Under the pieces are notes generated by a model. It was not told the origin of the DNA and ran no database searches. It saw only the letters and a list, made by a program, of their open reading frames with translations. DNA of 47,882 nt from Spirochaetota bacterium. GTDB taxonomy: Bacteria; Spirochaetota; Spirochaetia; Treponematales; UBA12059. Made by a program: the position numbers and the translations under genes. Below are positions 7,276 through 16,858 of this stretch, piece after piece; within the stretch, counting starts at the first letter, position 1, and each line of letters begins with the position of its first letter. The stretch covers positions 1 to 47,882 of the forward strand of contig JAIFMD010000153.1 in NCBI GenBank assembly GCA_020048755.1, written 5' to 3'.

Positions 7276-8277
7276 ATGCCGACAAAAAAACGGAAACGTG
7301 CGCCAACGGTGCAAAGCGCTCACATCATTCTCTTGACAAGCGCATTTCTTGTAGTTGGCGCACTCGGGCTTGCTTTTTCACTCACGAGACTTCAAAGCAG
7401 CCGCATTCATACACCGCTGACTGGTTCTGGTCCAGATGAATCTGGTTCTGACGCATCCAGTCTGGTGGATCCCGTGTCCCAGGAACACGTGCCGCCGGTT
7501 GAATATGCGCAGGATCCAATTATCGATACTGAGCCAGCTGCAACTACGGCCAGACCTGTTCCAGATGCACGCAGAATAAAAAAAACCAGAGGGATACTCG
7601 TGTTCGTAATAGACGATGCCGGGCACAATGAATGGCAACTCAAGCCCTTTCTGGAACTGCCCGGACCAGTAACCATAGCCGTGCTTCCTGGCCTGCCGTT
7701 TACAACCAGTTCCGCAGAATCTGTAAGGAATGCCGGCAAGGAACTGCTGCTGCATCAGCCCATGGAGGCACTTGCAGGTCTCGACCCGGGCCCTGGAGCA
7801 ATCCGTGCCGATATGGACGATGCGACAATACGGCGGGTGCTCAGAAACAACCTGGCTCAGGTTCCTGGCGCAGCTGGAGTAAACAACCACATGGGCTCCA
7901 GGGCTACGTCCGATATCAGGGTCATGTCGACCGTACTCGATGAACTGTCCACGGCCGGCGTGTATTTTCTGGACTCTTTAACCATAAGCGATTCCGTGGT
8001 ACACTCTGTAGCCTCGCTTATGAGACAGTCTATATGGGAGCGCAGCGTGTTTCTAGATAATACCCCCGACAGAGCCTCGATGCTTCATTACATCGCCGAG
8101 GGCACTAAAATTGCAGAGAAACGGGGCTACGCCATCATGATAGGCCATGTATGGTCGGCTGAATTGGCCCAGACCCTGGCAGACCTCTATCCTCAACTCA
8201 TGGAACAGGGATTCAGCCTATCCACCATCTCGCGCATCATGATGGATTCGGATGACGATGACGATATTGGGGATTGA
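7276..8277 (+). CDS. Divergent polysaccharide deacetylase family protein (YibQ/DUF610)
   Basis: A 333-residue protein with one N-terminal membrane span (IILLTSAFLVVGALGLAFSL), a low-complexity linker to about residue 95, and a divergent deacetylase domain (GILVFVIDDAGHNEWQLKPFL, AVLPGLPFTT, LLHQPMEALAG, NNHMGSRAT, GHVW). The conserved Asp and His positions of the NodB-like fold are present, suggesting a periplasmic sugar-modifying enzyme, but no substrate is established for this branch. No Shine-Dalgarno is visible. TAAAAT lies 6 nt ahead of the ATG, so the mRNA may be leaderless. The last 26 nt overlap the start of tsaD. Confidence 0.8.
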   Translation: MPTKKRKRAPTVQSAHIILLTSAFLVVGALGLAFSLTRLQSSRIHTPLTGSGPDESGSDASSLVDPVSQEHVPPVEYAQDPIIDTEPAATTARPVPDARRIKKTRGILVFVIDDAGHNEWQLKPFLELPGPVTIAVLPGLPFTTSSAESVRNAGKELLLHQPMEALAGLDPGPGAIRADMDDATIRRVLRNNLAQVPGAAGVNNHMGSRATSDIRVMSTVLDELSTAGVYFLDSLTISDSVVHSVASLMRQSIWERSVFLDNTPDRASMLHYIAEGTKIAEKRGYAIMIGHVWSAELAQTLADLYPQLMEQGFSLSTISRIMMDSDDDDDIGD

Positions 8278-9274
8278 GTCATCCTGTGATGAGTGTGCGG
8301 CGGCCGTCGTCATGGACGGCCGCCGTGTCGTTTCCAGCATTGTAGCAACGCAGATTGCACGGCACGCCGAATTCGACGGTGTCGTACCGGAAATTGCTTC
8401 AAGGTTGCATACAGAATGGATACATGATGTAGTTGCCCGATCGCTCGACGAAGCGGGAATCTCCGTTTCTGACCTGGATGGAATCGCAGTTACCTCAAAA
8501 CCAGGACTCGCGGGCTCGTTGCTCGTTGGAGTTTCGTTTGCAAAAGCCCTCGCCTGGGCTGCGGGAAAACCATTTGTAGGCGTCAACCATGTGCTGGCCC
8601 ATTTATATGCCCCGTTACTGGCAGAGGACATCGAATACCCGTTCATCGGGCTCATGGTCTCCGGTGGACACACGATGATCTGCAAGACCAACGGCTTTGA
8701 TGATATCGAGGTACTCGGCACAACCATAGACGATGCCATCGGTGAAGCCTTTGACAAGGTAGCCAAGCATTACGGTCTCGGGTATCCAGGCGGCTCGGCG
8801 ATTGACAGGCTGGCACGCAAAGGCAACGCAGCTGCGTGCAAATTCCCCGCAACCAACCTGTACAAGGGCGAACACCGCTATGATGTATCGTATTCCGGCA
8901 TCAAGACGGCGGCCATCCGGCAACTTGACCAGTTCTGGAATCCTGCATTCGAGCGGACCGACGAGAACCTCGCAGCGGCATTTGAAAAAGCCGCCGTGGA
9001 CATGCTGGTATCGCGACTGTTGCGGGCTGTAGACGATACGGGCATCACTACGGTGGTAGCAGGCGGAGGGGTCGCGGCAAATACCTACCTGAGGGCCAGA
9101 CTCGCAAAGCGGTCCGACCTGACCTTGTACTTTCCACCCTTGTCACTCTGCGGAGACAATGCAGCCATGGTAGCCGGACTGGGCTACCGCATGCTCGCCA
9201 GGGGCGACCGCGACAGCCTGTCACTCAACGCTTCGCCACGAGTCACCGCCTTCAAGCGTTCCGTTCGCTCCTGA
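8252..9274 (+). CDS. tsaD: tRNA N6-adenosine threonylcarbamoyltransferase
   Basis: TsaD (Gcp/YgjD) is the catalytic ASKHA-fold subunit that transfers threonylcarbamoyl to A37 of ANN-decoding tRNAs, working with TsaB and TsaE. The 340-residue sequence has the N-terminal LGIESSCDECAAAVV signature, metal-binding HVLAHLYAP, GLMVSGGHTMI, the LGTTIDDAIGEAFDKVAK segment and the nucleotide loop VVAGGGVAANTYLR. It starts inside the 3' end of the preceding gene. The partners tsaE and tsaB are 35 kb away in this same window. The in-frame ATG at 8258 is an equally good start. Confidence 0.96.
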   Translation: MTMTILGIESSCDECAAAVVMDGRRVVSSIVATQIARHAEFDGVVPEIASRLHTEWIHDVVARSLDEAGISVSDLDGIAVTSKPGLAGSLLVGVSFAKALAWAAGKPFVGVNHVLAHLYAPLLAEDIEYPFIGLMVSGGHTMICKTNGFDDIEVLGTTIDDAIGEAFDKVAKHYGLGYPGGSAIDRLARKGNAAACKFPATNLYKGEHRYDVSYSGIKTAAIRQLDQFWNPAFERTDENLAAAFEKAAVDMLVSRLLRAVDDTGITTVVAGGGVAANTYLRARLAKRSDLTLYFPPLSLCGDNAAMVAGLGYRMLARGDRDSLSLNASPRVTAFKRSVRS

Positions 9275-9325
9275 CGCGCCATACACACCGACAGAAATGC
9301 AGGATACAGCACGAGGAGGCAGCAG

Positions 9326-9733
9326 TCACTCTGTAAGCCTCTTTCCCTCGTCGATCCGCCTGATGGATTCAATCCGGTTTGAGAGCCCTACCCTGCTGAA
9401 TTCCATTGCGCCGAGTACGGCGCGTTTGTCGCCATCAGGCCCTGGCGCAACCAGCACGAAGTGCAGCGTGCCATCGGCTTCTTCGCCAAAATCGTAGAGT
9501 TCATAGGTTTCCCGCGACAAGGTCCCCAGAACCAGATCAGACTGGAACGAAGAAGTCGTCAGATCTCCGACCGCGGCTTCATCAGAGTCGGACAGCGCAC
9601 GAAAATACTTGACCAGAAGAGTAGCCTTGCCTTCATTGCTGCCGGAATAGACACTCAGGGCAATGACCGCAGCAAGTCCGAGAGCTACAGCACCTGCTCC
9701 GACTCCCAGTACAAGGCGTCTGACATTCCTCAT
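9326..9733 (-). CDS. Small membrane-anchored protein of unknown function
   Basis: A 135-residue protein with one N-terminal hydrophobic segment (RLVLGVGAGAVALGLAAVIALSVYSG), acting as an uncleaved anchor or signal, then a soluble domain of about 105 residues. In it, the run ATLLVKYFRALSDSDEAAVGDLTTSSF resembles the helical start of NTF2-like or DUF4878-type periplasmic domains, but this is weak. It lies 14 nt after kbl and is probably cotranscribed. It is convergent with tsaD, with no obvious terminator between. Confidence 0.65.
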   Translation of the reverse strand: MRNVRRLVLGVGAGAVALGLAAVIALSVYSGSNEGKATLLVKYFRALSDSDEAAVGDLTTSSFQSDLVLGTLSRETYELYDFGEEADGTLHFVLVAPGPDGDKRAVLGAMEFSRVGLSNRIESIRRIDEGKRLTE

Positions 9734-9747
9734 CGTATCACGTGTCC

Positions 9748-10941
9748 TTACTTCTTCACGGCACCCAGTTCAGCGCCGACTCTGGCAAACGCGGCCAACG
9801 CAGAATCGATCTGCTGCGTTGTATGGGCGGCCGAAACCTGTACGCGTATCCTCGCCTTGCCGCGTGGCACAACGGGAAAACTGAAACCGATGACATAGAT
9901 GCCTTCGTCGAGCAGCCTGTCAGCCATGGCGTGGGCGAGGCGCTCATCGTACAGCATCACAGGGCAGATGGGGTGTACTCCGGGCCGCACTTCCAGACCG
10001 GCTTTCGCGAGCCCCTCGCGGAAACGCAGGGTGTTGGATTCAAGCCTGTCCCGCAACGCAGTCGATGCGGACAGGATTTCAAGCGCCTTGAGGGTACCTC
10101 CAACGATGGCTGGAGGTACGGTGTTTGAAAATAGATAAGGCCTGGCCTTCTGGCGCAGGTATTCCACGATTTCCGCGCGCCCCGCTATACAACCGCCGGA
10201 TGCTCCGCCGAGGGCCTTGCCAAAGGTCGTGGTTATTATGTCAACGCGGCCCATAACTCCACAGTATTCTGGTGTACCTCGGCCACGCGCTCCGACGAAC
10301 CCGGTAGCATGGCTGTCATCAACCATCACCAGTGCATCGTATTTTTCGGCAAGATCGCAGATGCGTCCAAGATCGGCGATGTCGCCGTCCATGGAAAAAA
10401 CGCCGTCGGTAGCAACAAGGCGCAAGCGCTTGCCTGCCGCTGACTTGAGCTTGGCTTCAAGGTCCTCAAAATTGTTATGCTCATAAATGAGCCGGTCGGC
10501 CTTGCTGAGACGTACACCGTCGATGATCGAGGCATGGTTGAGGCTGTCTGCGATTATGGCACAATCAGCATCCAACAATGGTTCAAAGACCGCCGCATTG
10601 GCATCGAAACACGAGGAAAAGAGTATCGTGTCTTCAGTCCCCAGAAAATCCGAGAGGGCTTTTTCCAAAAGCTTGTGAGGCTGCTGGGTTCCGCAGATAA
10701 AACGGACGCTCGAGAGTCCGTACCCCCACTCATCCAGAGCTCGTTTGGCCGCCTCGCGTATTGATGGATCATTGGCCAGCCCAAGGTAATTATTGGCGCA
10801 GAAATTAACGACGCTTTTTCCATCCTTTACGGAGATGACAGAACCCTGAGGCGTCATGATGACGCGCTCGCCCTTGTAAAGGCCTTCGCTGCGTATAGCC
10901 TGGAGCTTGCCGTGCAGCTCCTCTTTCAAAGTTCCATACAT
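9748..10941 (-). CDS. kbl: 2-amino-3-ketobutyrate CoA ligase (glycine C-acetyltransferase)
   Basis: PLP-dependent alpha-oxoamine synthase that cleaves 2-amino-3-oxobutyrate with CoA to glycine and acetyl-CoA in threonine breakdown. The 397-residue length is normal. Landmarks are [12 protein letters not shown], the [13 protein letters not shown] segment, [13 protein letters not shown] with the PLP-binding Asp/His, and the Schiff-base Lys in [19 protein letters not shown] precedes the ATG at good spacing. Its usual partner, threonine dehydrogenase (tdh), is not in the window, so a close relative using another acyl-CoA is possible but less likely. Confidence 0.92.
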   Translation of the reverse strand: MYGTLKEELHGKLQAIRSEGLYKGERVIMTPQGSVISVKDGKSVVNFCANNYLGLANDPSIREAAKRALDEWGYGLSSVRFICGTQQPHKLLEKALSDFLGTEDTILFSSCFDANAAVFEPLLDADCAIIADSLNHASIIDGVRLSKADRLIYEHNNFEDLEAKLKSAAGKRLRLVATDGVFSMDGDIADLGRICDLAEKYDALVMVDDSHATGFVGARGRGTPEYCGVMGRVDIITTTFGKALGGASGGCIAGRAEIVEYLRQKARPYLFSNTVPPAIVGGTLKALEILSASTALRDRLESNTLRFREGLAKAGLEVRPGVHPICPVMLYDERLAHAMADRLLDEGIYVIGFSFPVVPRGKARIRVQVSAAHTTQQIDSALAAFARVGAELGAVKK

Positions 10942-10967
10942 TGAAAACTCTCCTTTGGATGTACTTT

Positions 10968-10996
10968 ATTCTATCTCCCGGCTACCCCTGAAACAA
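10968..10996 (-). promoter_or_regulatory. Candidate sigma-70 promoter of kbl
   Basis: On the minus strand TTGTTT, 17 nt, TAGAAT, ending 27 nt before the kbl ATG. The boxes match the consensus only moderately. It is the best candidate in the 76-nt gap between the PhoH gene and kbl. Confidence 0.4.
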
Positions 10997-11017
10997 TGAC
11001 TGGGGCCACAGGGACAC

Positions 11018-12331
11018 TCAAAGCAAGGTAGAAGCCAGCTCCGCGAGTTCACTCCGCTCCGTCTTCTGAAGCGTTACGTGGCCATAGATGGACTGACCTT
11101 TGAACGCATCGACCAGGTACGAGAGACCGTTGGAATTGGCATCCAGGTACATATTGTCTATCTGGTATGGATCCCCGGTCAAAACTACTTTAGTGCCCTT
11201 GCCTGCCCGCGAGACGATGGTCTTGATTTCATGCGGGGTCAGGTTCTGGGCTTCGTCGATGATGATGTATTCGTCTGGAAGCGAGCGGCCACGAATATAG
11301 GAAAGTGCTTCTATCTCTATCTGCTTGTCCTTGATCATCTGGTCTACCGTCTTCATCTTTTCTTTGTCCCGCTTGTGGGCACCCATGATGTATTCCAGGT
11401 TATCGAACAGCGGCTGCATCCAGTTGGACATCTTGGCTGACTTTTCCCCTGGCAGGTAACCGATATCCTTGCCGACCGGTACGACAGGCCGGGTGACGAG
11501 CATCTTGGCGTAGACCTTCTCGTCGAAGACCTTCCTGAGTCCTGCGGCGATCGCAAGGAGGGTCTTGCCGGTACCGGCTTTGCCGACCAGGGTGACAAGC
11601 CGTAGATTGTCGTCCATGAGCAATTCCAGAGCCACGCGCTGTCGGGCATTGAGGGGAGCAATGCCGGAGACAGAACCAACATCCTCCTTCAGAGCCTCGA
11701 TGACGCCTTCATCAGGCCTGCAGCGTGCGATGCGTTCCCGTGTCGAGCCACGTTCTTTTAGTATTACAAACTCGTTGGGCCGCAGGCGGTCCTTCCACGG
11801 CAGGCTTCCTGTGGCATCGAATGCCGCAAAAAGATCTTGTGCTACTTCCACCTCGCTCACACCCTGGTACAGCGTTGCGATATCTACTTTTTCCTTCTCG
11901 TAGTCAACTGCCTTGACACCGAGGGCTGTGGCCTTTACACGTGCGTTGATGTCTTTTGATACGAAAAAAACCTGCCGGCCGCTTTCCTTGATGGCAGCAG
12001 CGCACAGGATTATCCGGTTGTCAGGCTTTGTGGTGTCAAAACCCTTGGGACCTTTGTCAGACTGCGCCAGTGACACACGCAGGATTGAACCGTTTTCCAG
12101 CTTTACTCCATCATGGAGATCTCCGCGCCTGGATACCGAATCAAGAAAGCGTATTGCATCGCGGGCAGTCTTGGCCCGCTGGTCGGCATAGGTCTTAAGA
12201 TTGTCGAGTTCTTCGAGTACCTGGAGCGGAATCACTATTTCGTTGTCCCTGAACGACAGGATAGATTCAGGGTTGTGGATGAGCACATTGGTGTCAATGA
12301 CGAATACTTTGCGGTCGCCTGATTCAATCAT
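11018..12331 (-). CDS. PIN-PhoH fusion ATPase (YlaK/PhoH2 type)
   Basis: An N-terminal PIN ribonuclease domain is fused to a C-terminal PhoH ATPase. PIN acidic residues appear in VFVIDTNVLIHNP, LEELDNLK, TTKPDNRII and FVSKDINARVKA. PhoH has Walker A VGKAGTGKTLLAIAAGL and Walker B YIIIDEAQNLTPHEIK. PhoH2-type proteins couple RNA unwinding to cleavage. The ORF track begins at 12403, but ATG 12331 has AGGAGGC just ahead and starts right before the PIN domain, giving 437 residues. It is 29 nt downstream of the rhomboid gene in the same direction. No PhoAT-like antitoxin ORF precedes it. Confidence 0.9.
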   Translation of the reverse strand: MIESGDRKVFVIDTNVLIHNPESILSFRDNEIVIPLQVLEELDNLKTYADQRAKTARDAIRFLDSVSRRGDLHDGVKLENGSILRVSLAQSDKGPKGFDTTKPDNRIILCAAAIKESGRQVFFVSKDINARVKATALGVKAVDYEKEKVDIATLYQGVSEVEVAQDLFAAFDATGSLPWKDRLRPNEFVILKERGSTRERIARCRPDEGVIEALKEDVGSVSGIAPLNARQRVALELLMDDNLRLVTLVGKAGTGKTLLAIAAGLRKVFDEKVYAKMLVTRPVVPVGKDIGYLPGEKSAKMSNWMQPLFDNLEYIMGAHKRDKEKMKTVDQMIKDKQIEIEALSYIRGRSLPDEYIIIDEAQNLTPHEIKTIVSRAGKGTKVVLTGDPYQIDNMYLDANSNGLSYLVDAFKGQSIYGHVTLQKTERSELAELASTLL

Positions 12332-12360
12332 GCTGCCTCCTGTGAAGATAAAACTTTTCG

Positions 12361-12918
12361 TCAGCGTTTTGCCGGTTTCAGATAGCCAAAGATGCTTCCG
12401 CAAAGACCGCCTATGATGTGGCCGAACTCCGATACGTTATTGGCCCTGAATGCGTTGAACACTTCCTTGCCCAGATACAACAGCATGATGAGGATGAAGG
12501 TCAGGGGAATCTCACCCTTGTTGAAATTGGTGAACGACGCAAGCAGTATCATCATGAAGACAATGCCGCTTGCCCCCATGAGGCCGGTGGGAAACAGCAG
12601 TATATTGAGCAAGCCGGTTACCAGGGCCGTGATTACGGCCATCAGGGCCATTCCGCCGGATCCATACGTTGCCTCCAGTATCGGGCCAAGCAACAGGATG
12701 AACGAGAAGTTGGACAGGAAATGGTTGATGTCGGCATGCCCGAATACATGCGTAAAGAGACATATATAGTCACGGATGGAACCAGCCTGGAAATCACCGC
12801 GACCAGGTACGGAAAACCAGTTGGCTGTCAGGCCCGGGAACAAGGCATTGAGAAGCAATACAACAGCACAGATAAACGTAAAAGTCAAAGTCGTGGGGGC
12901 GTTGTAGCGTATGGTCAT
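12361..12918 (-). CDS. Rhomboid family intramembrane serine protease
   Basis: A polytopic membrane protein of 185 residues with about six hydrophobic segments. The conserved HxxxN (HFLSN), the catalytic Ser in LMGASGIVF and the catalytic His in EFGHIIGGLCG are all present, so it should be active. ATG 12918 with GAGGAG at 6 nt is a better start than the track start at 12948, which lies inside xth. It follows xth by 13 nt. Substrates unknown. Confidence 0.85.
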   Translation of the reverse strand: MTIRYNAPTTLTFTFICAVVLLLNALFPGLTANWFSVPGRGDFQAGSIRDYICLFTHVFGHADINHFLSNFSFILLLGPILEATYGSGGMALMAVITALVTGLLNILLFPTGLMGASGIVFMMILLASFTNFNKGEIPLTFILIMLLYLGKEVFNAFRANNVSEFGHIIGGLCGSIFGYLKPAKR

Positions 12919-12931
12919 AGGGTGCTCCTCG

Positions 12932-13714
12932 TCAAAGCTCGAGCTCAAGCGTTACCGGACAATGATCGGACCCCGTAATGGCATTCCGGATAGCCGCTGA
13001 CTTTATGGCCGGCACCAGTCCTTCATCGACACAGTGATAGTCGATGCGCCAGCCTATGTCCTTCTCGCGAGCCTTCATCCGGTAACTCCACCAGCTGTAA
13101 TGGCCAGGCTCTCCTGGATGCAGGCGGCGGAAGGTGTCAGCATAACCGCTGGACAGGTATCGGGCCATCCAGGCCCGTTCTTCGGGCAAGTAGCCGGGGT
13201 TTCCTACATTTTCCTTGGGGCGGGCAAGGTCTATGGGCTCGTGGGCGATGTTGAAATCCCCGGCAACGACAATGTGCCGTCCTTCGGCAACAACGGCATC
13301 ACAGCGGGCGAGTACGGCATCACAGAATCGCAACTTGTAGTCTATCCGGGCCCCGGCATCCTGGGAGTTGGGAAAGTACGCGCTGGCAACGACAAACTCG
13401 CCAAAATCAGCTTCAAGATAGCGCCCCTCGTCGTCGAATTCCTCGACTCCGAGCAGCCGCACCGACCTGGGCTCGATCCTGGTGTATATGGCTACGCCTG
13501 AGTATCCGCGGCGTTTGGCACTGGACCAGAATGGTGTAAACCTTTTACCTTCCGCATCATCAGCCTCGAAGAATTCCTTGCTTAGTTGTGACGGATCTGC
13601 CTTGGTTTCCTGCACGCACACGATATCCGCCGATTCATCGGCAAGCCACTGAAAAAACCCTTTCGTAGAGGCCGACCGTATGCCATTCACGTTCCATGAT
13701 GCAAGTCTCGTCAT
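12932..13714 (-). CDS. xth: Exodeoxyribonuclease III / AP endonuclease
   Basis: Base-excision repair nuclease of the EEP fold, 260 residues from the ATG at 13714 (GGAG 6 nt upstream; the track start four codons earlier lacks one). Motifs are LASWNVNGIRS, the metal-binding Glu in VCVQETKAD, YFPNSQ, GDFNIAHEPIDLARP, WRIDYHCV and the catalytic GSDHCPV. The length and order of motifs are normal for ExoA/Xth. Confidence 0.94.
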   Translation of the reverse strand: MTRLASWNVNGIRSASTKGFFQWLADESADIVCVQETKADPSQLSKEFFEADDAEGKRFTPFWSSAKRRGYSGVAIYTRIEPRSVRLLGVEEFDDEGRYLEADFGEFVVASAYFPNSQDAGARIDYKLRFCDAVLARCDAVVAEGRHIVVAGDFNIAHEPIDLARPKENVGNPGYLPEERAWMARYLSSGYADTFRRLHPGEPGHYSWWSYRMKAREKDIGWRIDYHCVDEGLVPAIKSAAIRNAITGSDHCPVTLELEL

Positions 13715-13761
13715 GCGTTGCTCCATTCATCGATGCATTCCGTTGCCCGGACAGGGCAGTG

Positions 13762-14958
13762 CTATGAAAAGAAGCCGTCAAATACCATATCGCAGGCTGC
13801 ACGGCCAGCCAGAACCGGATCCCAACGATAGCCCCTGACACTCGGAGCATGCCCATCAGGTCCCGGACGCCCGGATAGATACTGCCCGGTTTCCCGCGCG
13901 ATGAGTTCCGATAGCGCTGCCGACCGTGAAATGATCATGAATTCACCCGGATCGAGCAGGTGGCGCACATTGAGCAGCGCTATCGATGCCTTTCCCATGG
14001 ATGGACCCAGTGCGTCGAACGTAGCTCGATCTCCTGCGCAGAGCAGGCTGTCGAGTTCCTTGAAATCAATGCAGGGACGAGCTGCGGCAACGGTAGAGAC
14101 AAGAGCTTCTTCCGACAGGTAGGCTTCAAGGCAACCAGTTCCACCGCAGGCGCAGCCTGGCCCGAGAGGATCCATAGTCATGTGCCCTATCTCTATGGCG
14201 GTTTTACCACCGTTTTCATAAGGTATGCCAGCCCGCACGAAAGCACCGCCAACGCCAGCCCGCACCAGCAAGGCAAAAGTACTGCCGGCATCGCTGACGC
14301 GCGAGGGCGTCGATGCATTGCGGCTGGAACCATACCGGTATGCAGCTACAGCGGCCACGGTGGCATTGTTACCCATCCTCACTGTAGCGCCAAATCGTTC
14401 AGACAGTCTGTCAGCCAGAGGAAACCCGGACAGGCCGGGGATTCTATTATATTCCAGAACTTTGCCCCGGGATAGGTCAACAACTCCAGGAGCACCTACC
14501 CCGATACCGAGAAGCGGGCCTCCGGGGGCCCGGTCCAGTGCGTCGGCAGCAAGCTGTACCACGATGGCGTAAGCCGCGTCCGCATCTGCATCAAGAGGTA
14601 TCGCACGCTCTTCGGCATACAGTACTGTAGCCGAGAAATCCTCTACCACGACCGACGCTGCACCAGCCCTGAAATCCAGCCCGACGATACGGTATGCGCC
14701 GGGAACAGTGGCATACCAGGTTGGTCTACGGCCTTTCCTGTCGGTTGCGAGCGGAGGAGACGCAACGGGTTCTATGAGTCCCGCACGCTCGAGTTCACCA
14801 AAAATCCTGAAAACAGTAGGCGCCTTGAGGCCGGATGTAGCAGCCACTTCACTCTGGGATGCCTTGGGAGCGTGGAATACCATGCCCAGGACCAACCGTT
14901 CGTTCCGTTCCTTGATATCCGCAGCCCGGATGGGTACCCGGTCCCTGAGGTCGGTCAT
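13762..14958 (-). CDS. ROK family transcriptional regulator
   Basis: A 398-residue ROK protein (repressor, ORF, kinase). Residues about 15-75 form a winged helix-turn-helix (ASQSEVAATSGLKAPTVFRIFGELERAGL). The ASKHA domain follows, with GLDFRAGAASVV, GVGAPGVVD, an IEIGHMTMD segment and the zinc signature CACGGTGCLE. Proteins with both parts usually repress sugar genes in response to a sugar or sugar phosphate. Its start overlaps the preceding gene by ATGA, so it is the last member of an envelope-protein operon rather than beside a sugar transporter. The regulated genes are unknown, possibly its own operon. Confidence 0.88.
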   Translation of the reverse strand: MTDLRDRVPIRAADIKERNERLVLGMVFHAPKASQSEVAATSGLKAPTVFRIFGELERAGLIEPVASPPLATDRKGRRPTWYATVPGAYRIVGLDFRAGAASVVVEDFSATVLYAEERAIPLDADADAAYAIVVQLAADALDRAPGGPLLGIGVGAPGVVDLSRGKVLEYNRIPGLSGFPLADRLSERFGATVRMGNNATVAAVAAYRYGSSRNASTPSRVSDAGSTFALLVRAGVGGAFVRAGIPYENGGKTAIEIGHMTMDPLGPGCACGGTGCLEAYLSEEALVSTVAAARPCIDFKELDSLLCAGDRATFDALGPSMGKASIALLNVRHLLDPGEFMIISRSAALSELIARETGQYLSGRPGPDGHAPSVRGYRWDPVLAGRAACDMVFDGFFS

Positions 14959-15941
14959 GGTGTGGCCAGAATGTTCAGTTCTACCGACAGCACTACATGA
15001 TAAACCTTGCCGCGGAGTGCCATGAACTTCCGTGTCATTGCATAGTCGCCTATTCTAAAGAACAAGGTATGCTCTCCGGGTTCCACCGCAAATCCGTCCA
15101 GTTCGGACATGGGGACTACCTGACCGTCCAGCGATACATACGTGCCGGCGGGAGCCTGGAATACCAGCAGGGGTGCATTGGGAGTAAGTGTGACATTCAG
15201 CGGTATGACGCGCCCTGCTTCGACAGCGACTGTGATTATTTCTTCACGATAACCCTCGGCACTCACCCGAACGACCCGAGGGCCTTTTTTTGCCAAGATC
15301 ATGGCTTGTGCGTCTTCGGCGCGTTTGTCATCGACGAATATCGATACTAAAGGGCGATCAGCGCCATCTGGTACTGAAACGGAAACTCTAAGGCCTCCCT
15401 CATCACGAAGCACAGGTCTGACAGTCAGCCTGAACTCGGCCGTTTCCATGGAGGGCAGGATTCCTTTACCGATGGGTGTAAGTTTGAAAACGAGTGGAAA
15501 CCGGTCGATTCCTGCAACTGATGGAACCAGACTGGCAAATGGATTGTTCTTGATGCCATGCCTGTCGATTATGGGGACTATGAGGTTCAACGATACCCGG
15601 GCCGGTAGTGGTTGGGTTGCAACGAGGTCAGCGACATAGTCAAACCTGCCAGGGGACGGCTGGGGCTGTAATCTTGTGAAGATTGACCATGCAATGGAAG
15701 ATTCTGCCCCCTGGAATGTTTTTGGTATCCGCAACTCGAACTCTACACCCTGGATGAATGTCGGATCAGCAGGAAAACTCACGGCTACAGCTTCATTGTA
15801 CCGCAGAACGACGGTTACCCCTTCAGGGTTCTCAGATGAAAGCGTTGCCACTGAGGCAAAGTCGGTCCTGAGTCCTTGCGAAAAGACCGATGCAGTGGAG
15901 AGGATCAACAGCAGGCATAAAAGGCTATGGACACGTTTCAT
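14955..15941 (-). CDS. Secreted protein with PEGA-like C-terminal domains
   Basis: A 328-residue protein with a clear Sec signal (MKRVHSLLCLLLILSTASVFSQ). The body looks all-beta. Near residues 190-250 and 250-320 it has PEGA-like elements (VSIFVDDKRAEDA...GPRVVRVSAEGY, then APAGTYVSLDGQVVPM...VEPGEHTLFF), a fold common in spirochaete surface and periplasmic proteins. It is flanked by ATGA overlaps with the M23 gene upstream and the ROK gene downstream. Likely periplasmic and peptidoglycan- or surface-associated; exact role unknown. Confidence 0.7.
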   Translation of the reverse strand: MKRVHSLLCLLLILSTASVFSQGLRTDFASVATLSSENPEGVTVVLRYNEAVAVSFPADPTFIQGVEFELRIPKTFQGAESSIAWSIFTRLQPQPSPGRFDYVADLVATQPLPARVSLNLIVPIIDRHGIKNNPFASLVPSVAGIDRFPLVFKLTPIGKGILPSMETAEFRLTVRPVLRDEGGLRVSVSVPDGADRPLVSIFVDDKRAEDAQAMILAKKGPRVVRVSAEGYREEIITVAVEAGRVIPLNVTLTPNAPLLVFQAPAGTYVSLDGQVVPMSELDGFAVEPGEHTLFFRIGDYAMTRKFMALRGKVYHVVLSVELNILATP

Positions 15942-16858
15942 TGCTTCAATCCAGGTATATAACTAGAGGGATCCCTGGCTTTACCACTGAGCCGTATCTC
16001 AAAGTGAAGATGCGGCCCGGTTGACAAGCCGGTCGAACCGACCGCTCCTATTATTGTACCCGATTGAACCGTTTGGTTCAACACGACAGCAATGCGGGAG
16101 AGATGGCCATAGATAGTGCGTAGTCCCCCCTCATGTTCGAGGATGATGCGCAACCCTAAAACGGGGTCATCACCAGCAGCTACAACCGTGCCTTCCCGTG
16201 CCGCAATCACATTCGTTCCAAACGGAGCAGCTAGATCAACACCTTCATGCATCCTGTCGTGGCCATCTATGGGGCTACTCCTGAAACCATACCTGCTGGT
16301 CAACACACTGTCAGGCAGTGGCATGCGGAACCCTATTTCAAGAAAAAAAGAGCGTTCTGTGGGGAAAAGCCTTGAGCCCGGATAGAATGTAAAACCACGC
16401 TCCACGCCGCCAACTGTAGCGACTACCCGCTGCATCGGAACGTTTGCAATGGCACTACGGGACGCCAGCAGCACATCCAGATCATTGCGTGGCGTGTCTG
16501 GTACGAACACGCCTGCAATTGAAGGTATGAGGACAACTTCTCCCTCCCTGAAAGATCTTGTCTTACTGATTCCATTGAGTGTTACAAGTGTTTCGTAGGG
16601 CATCGAAAGCCGGGCGGCTACAGCAAGAAGCTCCTCACCTCCTGTCGCAATCCATTGACAGATAAAAAAATCAGGATAAGGGGCGGTTGCCATCTCAGCC
16701 CTGTAACCCTGAGCCAGGGAATCCTGGATCTGTACAAAAAGAAGATCCCGTGGTGACAGTCGCTGGATGGAGGGATAACTCGATGGGATGGCTGCCGCAG
16801 GAAGCCCCAGCAGCACTGAAAAAGAACAAAAACACAGCAAGAAAACCGCAGGCTTCAC
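15938..16858 (-). CDS. Secreted LysM-like / M23 peptidase
   Basis: A 306-residue protein with a signal peptide (MKPAVFLLCFCSFSVLLGLPAAA). A divergent LysM-like region (GGEELLAVAARLSMPYETLVTLNGISKTRSFREGEVVLIP) is followed by a C-terminal M23 domain. Zinc and catalytic positions are present: MHEGVDLAAPFG, YGHLS and PHLHFEI. Unlike the M23 protein at 4734 it is secreted rather than membrane-anchored. It overlaps both neighbours by four bases, so it belongs to the same operon as the sensor-like and PEGA proteins. Confidence 0.88.
   Translation of the reverse strand: MKPAVFLLCFCSFSVLLGLPAAAIPSSYPSIQRLSPRDLLFVQIQDSLAQGYRAEMATAPYPDFFICQWIATGGEELLAVAARLSMPYETLVTLNGISKTRSFREGEVVLIPSIAGVFVPDTPRNDLDVLLASRSAIANVPMQRVVATVGGVERGFTFYPGSRLFPTERSFFLEIGFRMPLPDSVLTSRYGFRSSPIDGHDRMHEGVDLAAPFGTNVIAAREGTVVAAGDDPVLGLRIILEHEGGLRTIYGHLSRIAVVLNQTVQSGTIIGAVGSTGLSTGPHLHFEIRLSGKARDPSSYIPGLKQ

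Noticed and set aside
7800-7820. GCCGATAT as a sigma-28 -10 element
   Set aside because: Inside the deacetylase gene with no upstream TCAA or TAAA box at 15-16 nt.
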